Shown: in pieces, positions 57,245 to 64,000 of the stretch
Layout: the number at the start of each line of letters is the position of its first letter
How positions within the stretch are numbered: position 1 is the first letter of the stretch
Source: Viridothelium virens
Lineage: Eukaryota > Ascomycota > Dothideomycetes > Trypetheliales > Trypetheliaceae
Reading direction: 5' to 3'
Assembly (NCBI GenBank): GCA_010094025.1
Contig: ML991775.1
Location: 124,001-188,000, forward strand
DNA length: 64,000 nt
Position numbers and translations under genes: made by a program
The notes under the pieces: model-generated
Databases searched by the model: none
Told to the model about the DNA's origin: nothing
What the model saw: only the letters and a program-made list of their open reading frames with translations

Positions 57245-58372
57245 AGATACTGAGCATATATCTGTCAATCTCCATGGACACGAAAAGAGGTGGAACCGTT
57301 GCTTCACGATTAGCTTTGGGACGCTCGGAATGGCTTCGCACTTCGCTGGTCAATGCCATGCTATTACCTTAGACTCGCGAACTTTGCAAGGTGTTCTCGC
57401 ATATCCTGGCTTCTACACTTCTGATCTATCTTTGGACGAGGTCCGGTCCGGTCCACCTACTTCGACTTATGAGCGATAGACTGGAAGAAATACTTCTGCC
57501 TTTGCCAATTTCACATTGGCACCCGACAGTTGGCGAGAGGAGCTATCCAGGAACGCCAGTCGTGACAATGGGTGCAGAGACCAAGCATGGTTGACTCTCC
57601 TATCATCTGGACAACCACAATTGCTCTTAGAACGAGGTTAAGCTCATTGATCAGCCTCAGGTTATTCACACTGAGATTTGAAGGAAGATTGACTAGGCCC
57701 TTCTATCGGAGCTCGTGATCGGGAGGACCTGAGAGATCTTTCTCCTTACATCGATCTTAAATAGATCCATCCGGATGCTTTCTCAGAAGCAGGGGTTTCT
57801 CCAAGACCTCCGATGCATGTCTCATTGGCTCTGCTTGTGATTAAGCAACTGCAGTGAAGATAGAGACAAGGGTAAATAAGTCGATTTCAATTGAGAACTG
57901 CTACAATTCTGGTACCTCCGCAGGAGAGAAGATTTCGAGATCGAAAGTGAATGGAAATGGCGTCTGCAAGAATTCGAGCTAGGCCCAACTCCACAATAGC
58001 CTCCGAAAAGATACCAGATAGCGTGGGGGCGTATGGTGAAGTTAGCTGGAGCTGTGGAGGGCATTGAAGCCGTGTTTGCCGGGCCGATCTCGGGGTTTGG
58101 CGAAGAAAAGAATAGCTCGGAGTTGCTATCTGCTAGAACCCCTCACCACCTAGAGAACCACCCCACTTAGTCTGCTCATTCTTCCGTCCACACCATCACG
58201 GATTTTTTCCAATGATGGCAAGGTTGCATGCAGGTGCCTGCGTGAGCTTCCATTGGCCTGGTAGAGCTGCTTGACCAAAATATCTTTGAATCCTCGAGAG
58301 ATTCTTCTCACAGGTGAATCATCTTCCCATTCAAATTCCTCGTCAACAAGAAATTCCAGAAACACCACTGCG
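57245..58372. other. Intergenic, no gene seen
   Basis: Contains the 3' flank of the PhyH gene and the upstream region of the phosphatase-like gene. Short frames only, no resemblance. Confidence 0.45.
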
Positions 58373-59824
58373 ATGGTGAGCCGGACACTGGCTCTTGCGC
58401 TCTTCAGCGCTTCCATTTCTCATGCTGCCGAGACTGTCCTGGGAGTGTACATGTTCCATCGACATGGTGATCGAACAGCAAAGCAAACCCCTCCAGCGAA
58501 CTTGACTGACCTGGGGTACACCGAAGTCTATCATTCTGGTCAGTACTATAGAAGCCGCTATGTAGCGTCCGATGCCTCATTAAAGATTTCCGGCCTCAAC
58601 AGCGACATCGTCCTGCAGTCGCAAATTGCTGTTTCTGCACCATCGGATACGGTCCTCCAAAATTCAGCACAGGGTTTTCTCCAGGGATTATATCCAGCAG
58701 TGGGAGCTCAGCTGGGCAATGAGACGCTTGCGAACGGCTCTAGCGTCCAGGCGCCGCTTAACGGCTATCAACTGATTCCAATTGCCCTCACTCCTTCTGG
58801 AGGTGGCAGTGAAGATAGCAGCTGGCTTCAGAGTGCCTCTGGGTGCTACAATTCTATCACTAGCTCCAATAACTACTTTACGTCGGCAGACTACCAAAGT
58901 CTTTTCAAAAGTACTTCAGGCTTCTATGACAGTTTGACGCCGGTGATCAACAGGACCTTCAATGCAAGTCAAATAAACTATAAGAATGCCTACACCATCT
59001 TCGATCTGATTAACGTCGCTGAAATCCACAACTCTTCAATCCACGCGTTCGACAATATCCTTACAAACGACACTCTGTTCCAGATCCGCACTCTTGCGGA
59101 TCATCACGAGTTCAACCTTGCCTACAATGTCAGCGAACCAGCCCGCGCCATTGCGGGTGCTACAGTAGCAGCCCAAGCGGTCCAGTATCTCAACAATACG
59201 ATTACCGCAAACAACAATTTCAGTGGGCCTCGCCTTGGTATCCAATTTGGCGCGTATAATAGCTTCCAGTCATTCTTCGGACTTGCCAATCTGACAGCAG
59301 CGAGCGAGGATTTCTATGGCGTTCCAGATTACGCATCAGTCATGATCTGGGAACTCTTTACCAACACAACACTACCCTCTTCAGGCCTGCCTCCTCAGGA
59401 CGATCTCTATGTGAGATTTTTGTTCAACAATGGAACCTCAGCGACCACGACTGTACCCCAGGTTTACCCGCTCTTCGGTGGCAATGCGGTCGACCTGAAA
59501 TGGACCGACTTTGTCACTGGCATGAACAAATTCGCTGTTGGTACAACCCAGCAGTGGTGTCAAACTTGCGGAAACATAACAGGCACTTGTGCCCAGTTCG
59601 CCAGTACACCAAGCTCATCTAGTTCCTCAAGTCACTCGTCAGGAAACAGCAACGGTATCTCCACGGCTGTTGGCGGTGTCATTGGAGCAATGGTCACACT
59701 TGCTGTCATTCTCGGAGCTGAAGCATTGCTCCTGCTGCTCTTCGGACTTAGGGTAGTAAGTAAAAAGAGGCTCACCTCGGCAGGGCCTACAAACGGAGCA
59801 GCTGCGACAGGGGCCAAGGCTTGA
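58373..59824 (+). CDS. Histidine-acid-phosphatase-like membrane protein
   Basis: Branch-2 histidine phosphatase fold, 483 residues, intronless. I chose the ATG at 58373 because it starts a signal peptide (MVSRTLALALFSASISHAA); an upstream in-frame ATG at 58271 would bury it. The phosphate pocket motif is R30-H-G-D-R-T35, with Thr where the classical RHGxRxP has Pro. About ten N-glycosylation sequons are present. Near the end a Ser-rich linker precedes one transmembrane helix (VGGVIGAMVTLAVILGAEAL) and a short basic tail, so the enzyme domain should face the cell surface or lumen. The expected catalytic HD dipeptide is not visible where the fold predicts it; the region reads FGAYNSFQSFFGL. Activity is therefore uncertain. 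Confidence 0.88.
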   Translation: MVSRTLALALFSASISHAAETVLGVYMFHRHGDRTAKQTPPANLTDLGYTEVYHSGQYYRSRYVASDASLKISGLNSDIVLQSQIAVSAPSDTVLQNSAQGFLQGLYPAVGAQLGNETLANGSSVQAPLNGYQLIPIALTPSGGGSEDSSWLQSASGCYNSITSSNNYFTSADYQSLFKSTSGFYDSLTPVINRTFNASQINYKNAYTIFDLINVAEIHNSSIHAFDNILTNDTLFQIRTLADHHEFNLAYNVSEPARAIAGATVAAQAVQYLNNTITANNNFSGPRLGIQFGAYNSFQSFFGLANLTAASEDFYGVPDYASVMIWELFTNTTLPSSGLPPQDDLYVRFLFNNGTSATTTVPQVYPLFGGNAVDLKWTDFVTGMNKFAVGTTQQWCQTCGNITGTCAQFASTPSSSSSSSHSSGNSNGISTAVGGVIGAMVTLAVILGAEALLLLLFGLRVVSKKRLTSAGPTNGAAATGAKA

Positions 59825-60224
59825 AGAGATTCAGATGCAAGCATAAGTTGCAATATGCAATTTTTTAATTATAAACAGTTGACAGCGCAAGAAAATCGAG
59901 TTACCATAATCGTTTTCATAGTGGCTTGATCAGGACTAGGTCTAAACAATATGATAATATTCCGAAGCCTTTTGGCGGCTGCTCCTCTAATGTTTCACAC
60001 TAGTCATTGCTTCATCAAAATTTGCAGTTGCCTTCGCGTGTCGTACTCCATTGATGGCTGACGGCCACCTGTTCGGAGACTTCGTAACATCGCAAAGCCT
60101 TCATTTGCTCCCACAACAAGCACCTCCAGTAATTAAAATTGATTACATTGAGATGAGCAGGACGACAGCAGCTCAGAGGCTGCGAACTCACGCGCTAGTA
60201 CATTGACAGAGGTACAATAGTCCT
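59825..60224. other. Convergent intergenic region
   Basis: 3' flanks of the phosphatase-like gene (+) and ARPC3 (-). AT-rich; nothing else seen. Confidence 0.5.
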
Positions 60225-60991
60225 TCAAAGCGCCTTTCCCATAAATTTTCGCTTGGTAAAACTTAACCACCACTATCACAAAGAAGCAATCATGTCAGCT
60301 AGCTTACTCTTGATTGCGCCTCAGCAAGATTAATTACAGGAGCAACACTTACCTTACTCGGCCGGTCCTCTCCATCCGCATACACCCTCTGCAACAACCT
60401 CATTCCCAACTCCTGCCTCATCTGCCCCACGTACCCCCTCAACACCTCCGCCTCGTTCCGATCCCGCGGAGGTTGAAACGCCTGATTCAAAGGAAACCCC
60501 GCGTCTCCAGGGACACTAAAATTATTGTCAAGCGCTACATTCGACACGGCCTTCTCGGCTTCGCGCCGGCCCATAGTCGGCCGGATCTGGTTGAGACATT
60601 GGGAGATGAAGAGGATGGCATAGATGAGGACGCGGTCGGCGGGGCCTTTGATCTCGAAGTTACGGAAGAAGGTATTGGCCCGGAAGAGGGAGAGAGCTTC
60701 GTCGAGGGGGTCATAGGAGGCGTGGTCCGGGGCGAGTTGGAGAGGATCTTCACCGGGGGCGAGAGCAGAGAGTTGAAGGGCAGGACCTCGGGTTTTGGTG
60801 CGAAGAGGAAGGAGAGCAAAGTTGCCTGAACATGTAGTGAGTGGCGGGAAATCTGGACTAAGAAGAGAGGAGCGTACCTATTAGCTGCTGGTTCGGCTCA
60901 TCGAGAAATACGGAGTGGTAGGCCTGGGAATTATTCGTCAGCAAGCGGAATTGGCTCAAGCTCAAACTCGGAAGTCGAGGCTCACTGGCAT
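60225..60991 (-). CDS. ARC18: Arp2/3 complex subunit 3 (p21-Arc)
   Basis: Subunit of the Arp2/3 actin-nucleating complex, needed for actin patches and endocytosis. Four exons (60991-60986, 60923-60878, 60825-60353, 60272-60225) encode 190 residues. Exon 1 is only six bases (Met-Pro). Joins give [33 protein letters not shown], then FFRNFEIKGPADRVLIY and RPSK-WWLSFTKRKFMGKAL at the end, all family hallmarks. Introns are 62, 52 and 80 nt, GT-AG. Inside, NNFSVPGDAGFPLNQAF and GYVGQMRQELGMRLLQRVY are conserved. The gene is divergent from RFC3, with 343 bp between the start codons. Confidence 0.93.
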
Positions 60992-61214
60992 GACTGCAGT
61001 GACAACACTGGTTCAGATTGTGCTGGGCAAGGGTGGCTTCAAGAAAGCCTGACCCGGTTGAAGTGGTCGACTTGTGCGATGACGGACTGGAGCTGCGCGT
61101 CGGACCCACGAAACCCTTGCAATCGGTCGTGTCGGAGTCGGTTTGGCGGGTTTGGCGGGCAGACTTCGGATCAGATAAAAGAGAATCAGATAACTCGGCC
61201 AACTCAATTTCATC

Positions 61215-61230
61215 AACGCGTCGGCGCGTT
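61215..61230. promoter_or_regulatory. Palindromic MluI-cell-cycle-box-like site
   Basis: The sequence AACGCG-TCGG-CGCGTT is a perfect inverted repeat and contains ACGCGT, the MBF-binding MCB element of yeasts, about 110 nt upstream of the RFC3 start codon. Replication genes are classic MBF targets. Its use here is inferred. Confidence 0.5.
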
Positions 61231-61334
61231 CTCCACGATATCAATCCCATCGCTGTTCTACAGGCTCACAACGACGGTGGAAAAGTCTTCCCTCAACCCC
61301 CACCCTCCCAACCCCTTTCTCTTATCCTTTCAAC

Positions 61335-62708
61335 ATGTCCGACCTCGGAGATGATGACATGGACATCGATGTCTCCGTGCAAGATGACGTACAATTCTCC
61401 TCCAACAACTCCAATGCCAAGGGCAAGCGGTCCGCGGCGAATTTACCAATTGAGGCGGAAGACTCTCTCCCTTGGTTCGTCGACCCTTGATCGGCATTTC
61501 CGGGCGGTACAGTAGCTTACAATCAGCCCGGCGATACAGGGTGGAGAAATACCGCCCCAATACGCTTGGTGACGTATCAGGCCATCAAGATATACTAGCA
61601 ACGATAAACAAATTCGTGGACTCAAATGTTCGTCATGCCCTCTCTATATCTTGGCGCCCCGCTAGAGATAGCGTTTTCCAATCTCCAATTTCCATTGACA
61701 ATGCTAAATCATAATGCGTCGGCATAGCGACTCCCACATCTCCTCCTCTACGGCCCACCAGGAACGGGTAAGACCTCCACCGTCCTCGCCCTCGCAAGAC
61801 GAATTTACGGCGCGGCAAACATGCGACAAATGGTCCTCGAGCTCAACGCATCCGACGACCGCGGCATCGACGTCGTCCGAGAGCAAATCAAAACCTTCTC
61901 AAGCACCAAGCAAATCTTCTCCGCTGGCGCCTTCAACCACAACCAAAACCACAACAGCAGCAGCAGCAGCAACATCTCAGCCTTCAAACTCATCATCCTC
62001 GACGAGGCCGACGCCATGACGGCGACCGCCCAGATGGCCCTCCGCCGCATCATGGAGAAATACACCGCCAACACGCGCTTCTGCATCATCGCCAACTACA
62101 CGCACAAGCTATCGCCCGCCCTCCTCTCCCGCTGCACCCGCTTCCGCTTCTCGCCCCTCAAGCCCGCCGACATCCGCTCGCTGGTCGACCGGGTCATCGC
62201 CGAGGAGCACGTCGCGATCGCCGCCGACGCGGCCGACGCGCTCGTCAGCCTCGCCAAAGGCGACATGCGGCGCGCGCTGAACGTGCTGCAGGCGTGCCAC
62301 GCCTCGTCGACGCCGCTGCGCCCGCCTGGCGCGCCTCCCTTGACGCCGAAGCAGCAGGCCGACCTCCAGCGCGACACCATCACCGTCGACACCGTGTATG
62401 ACTGCGTGGCGGCGCCGCATCCGCAGGATATCGAGCGTATCAGGGATACCCTGCTCAGTACCCCCGATGTGGCGAGCTGTTTGAGTGTCGTTAATGCGCT
62501 GAAGAAGGATAAGGGGCTGGCGCTCGCGGATATCTTGAGTGCGTTGGCGGAGGAGCTGGTGAAGTTGGAGGTGCCGAGGCAGACGCGGGTGCTGTGGATG
62601 GAGGGGTTGAGCGAGACTGAGTGGAGGTTGGCGGGTGGGGGGAGCGAGATGGTGCAGACGGGAGGGTTGGTTGGAGTGGTAAGGAGTGGGTGTGAATTGG
62701 CGGCGTAA
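61335..62708 (+). CDS. RFC3: Replication factor C subunit 3 (clamp loader)
   Basis: AAA+ subunit of the RFC clamp loader that places PCNA on DNA. Three exons (61335-61474, 61540-61627, 61728-62708) encode 402 residues; introns 65 and 100 nt. Joins restore EDSLPW-VEKYRPNTLGDVSGH and FVDSN-RLPHLLLYGPPGTGKT. Walker A GPPGTGKT, Walker B LIILDEAD, the RFC boxes LELNASDDRGIDVVREQIK and the SRC arginine-finger motif (LLSRCTRFRF) are all present. An Asn/Ser-rich insertion (NHNQNHNSSSSSN) sits before Walker B. The C-terminal domain ends VVRSGCELAA. The 3' two-thirds has very C-rich codon use. Confidence 0.95.
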
Positions 62709-62807
62709 GAGCTTGCGTAACGTGGCGAGTTTTTCAGCGCTCGGTGAATGGTTTCTCTACACAAGCACGTGTAATGATCTCTTCGTTGTCGTTCTGGTAC
62801 CAGGCGT

Positions 62808-63857
62808 TCAGGGACCTGTACAAAGCTTATGATGAAGTATATACCCAGATTCTAGGTGCTCGCTTCCCAGTCCCCAATCCTTTACATCACTCCTACGCCT
62901 AACCTCCCTCCTTGTAGCTCCCCAGCCTTCTCCTCCCCCACGACCGTATACCGCCAGTCTGCCGGTTCTCTCCCATGGGTAAGGCCCAGTTTCTCCTATC
63001 CGCCGCGATTCGCTGCTCCTCGAGAATCTATTCCACTTTGGCGTCAGCATCAACATCAAAGCCACATCTCGAAGCTTTCCTCCGATCCCGACACAATCGA
63101 TCCCATCGTTCTCACTCACCCGTTCCGCAACCTCCTTCCGCCTTTCCCGCCTCTCCCTCTCCAGATCTTCGTCCACCCCACCCCCACCCTTCTCCGCCCC
63201 AAAATCCACCAGCATGGTGTTCTCCCTTCTCCCACTCCCTAACCCCTGTCTCACCTCCTCCGCCGTAATCCACCGCCGCGCAAGACACACCGCAGCCTCG
63301 CCTCGCCGGGTACAGCGACTGCAGGATGGCAGCGCGCGGTCGCAGGGGAGCTGAGCGACCGCGCACTGGAGGCAGGGAACGCGAGCGATCCAGGGGATGT
63401 CGTAGGGAGAGTTTCGGCTCAGAGGTTGGTGGGGAGGCGCGGGAGTTGGAGATTTCTCATGGTGTTGCTTGGTAGTGGCGGCTGGGGATGGAGCGGGATT
63501 TGGTGCATTGAGATAGTCGGAGCTCGGGTCTTGAGGTTTGGTGAGTGGATCTATGTCGATGCGATGTCTAAAGTCAAGGGGGGGATCAGGGGGAGGCGAT
63601 GAGGGGAGCGATGCGAGGTCTTGAGGCGAGCCGTCCTCGTCCCAAATCGATGATGGTGCAAAAGGTGAGAACGGGGAGGGGAAGGCCGCAGAAGGAGTTT
63701 CATAGTATTGAGTCCCATACGGATTTGTGGGATCTCCCCTTTCAACTTGTGGTCGAGCTGGTGTCTGGAACTTCGATTCCGTTGGAAGTTTTGGTAGTCC
63801 AGAATACTGGGTAGTCTCCTTGATGACCTGTTCGGAAACTGGACCATGCTTGGCCAT
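62808..63857 (-). CDS. Zn2Cys6-like protein, hypothetical
   Basis: Intronless frame of 349 residues. The only recognisable part is a six-cysteine cluster, CLQCAVAQLPCDRALPSCSRC followed by TRRGEAAVC (C-x2-C-x6-C-x6-C-x2-C-x8-C), close to the fungal binuclear Zn2Cys6 pattern. It lies at about residues 160-195 instead of at the N-terminus, after a long Pro/Ser-rich segment, and the basic residues normally between Cys2 and Cys3 are absent. No fungal transcription-factor middle domain follows, so DNA binding is doubtful. A Glu/Arg-rich helix (DLERERRERRKEVAERV) comes after. Convergent with RFC3 (99 nt between stop codons). The C-terminal part could be altered by an unseen intron. Confidence 0.6.
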   Translation of the reverse strand: MAKHGPVSEQVIKETTQYSGLPKLPTESKFQTPARPQVERGDPTNPYGTQYYETPSAAFPSPFSPFAPSSIWDEDGSPQDLASLPSSPPPDPPLDFRHRIDIDPLTKPQDPSSDYLNAPNPAPSPAATTKQHHEKSPTPAPPHQPLSRNSPYDIPWIARVPCLQCAVAQLPCDRALPSCSRCTRRGEAAVCLARRWITAEEVRQGLGSGRRENTMLVDFGAEKGGGGVDEDLERERRERRKEVAERVSENDGIDCVGIGGKLRDVALMLMLTPKWNRFSRSSESRRIGETGPYPWERTGRLAVYGRGGGEGWGATRREVRRRSDVKDWGLGSEHLESGYILHHKLCTGP

Positions 63858-64000
63858 GACGAGCGAAGATTCCCGCCAAGAAATGGATCAATTCAATCAG
63901 GGTAGGAAAGAGTCAAAGAGAAGGAAAGTGAGATCGGTAAGCCCGACCCATGAGCTCCACCTTTATCTCGGGTGTTTGCATACAAACTGACAAACTGAGA

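Overview
The window is nuclear DNA of a filamentous ascomycete (Pezizomycotina). The evidence is the dense set of short spliceosomal introns (mostly 47-84 nt, with CTAAC or CTGAC-like branch sites), a laccase with the ascomycete-type DSGL C-terminus, a fungal striatin, an Snt1-like SANT protein, and fungal-only families such as DUF7726 and Zn2Cys6 proteins. I cannot fix the class; Leotiomycetes or a related class is only a guess. Gene models below were made by hand, by matching splice sites to protein-family continuity.

Layout. 0.6-2.6 kb: VPS45 (+). 3.9-5.9 kb: laccase (-). 9.1-12.1 kb: striatin (-). 12.7-16.9 kb: a 1383-residue MATH / dead-USP / MORN / RING protein (-). 17.6-18.8 kb: deoxyhypusine synthase (-). 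20.8-27.0 kb: Snt1-like SANT co-repressor subunit (+). 27.6-28.5 kb: small acidic nuclear protein (-). 28.7-30.1 kb: NAPE-PLD-like metallo-beta-lactamase (-). 30-54 kb is looser and more accessory: a decayed gene near 32-33.5 kb, an Erg6-like methyltransferase (+), a fungal multi-pass membrane protein (+), a C2HC zinc-finger-like protein (-), a DHCR24-type sterol reductase (-), a DUF7726 protein (-), PHO88 (-), an arylsulfatase (-), a LaeA/UMTA-type methyltransferase (-) and an MFS sugar transporter (-). 54.8-64 kb returns to housekeeping genes: RAD14/XPA (+), a phytanoyl-CoA-dioxygenase-like protein (+), a histidine-acid-phosphatase-like membrane protein (+), ARPC3 (-), RFC3 (+) and a Zn2Cys6-like protein (-).

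How genes relate. Most neighbours are functionally independent, as is usual in fungi. Possible links are the Erg6-like methyltransferase and the delta24-sterol reductase 4.8 kb apart, which may act on the same sterol side-chain carbon, and ARPC3/RFC3, which share a 343-bp divergent promoter with a palindromic MluI-cell-cycle-box-like site.

Most notable: the MATH protein keeps the fold of a USP7-type deubiquitinase but has lost the catalytic Cys and His, and ends in MORN repeats and a RING, so a probable E3 ligase is fused to a dead deubiquitinase. Also notable are a 5-nt internal microexon in the sugar transporter, a 6-nt first coding exon in ARPC3, and two introns that appear to use GC-AG borders.
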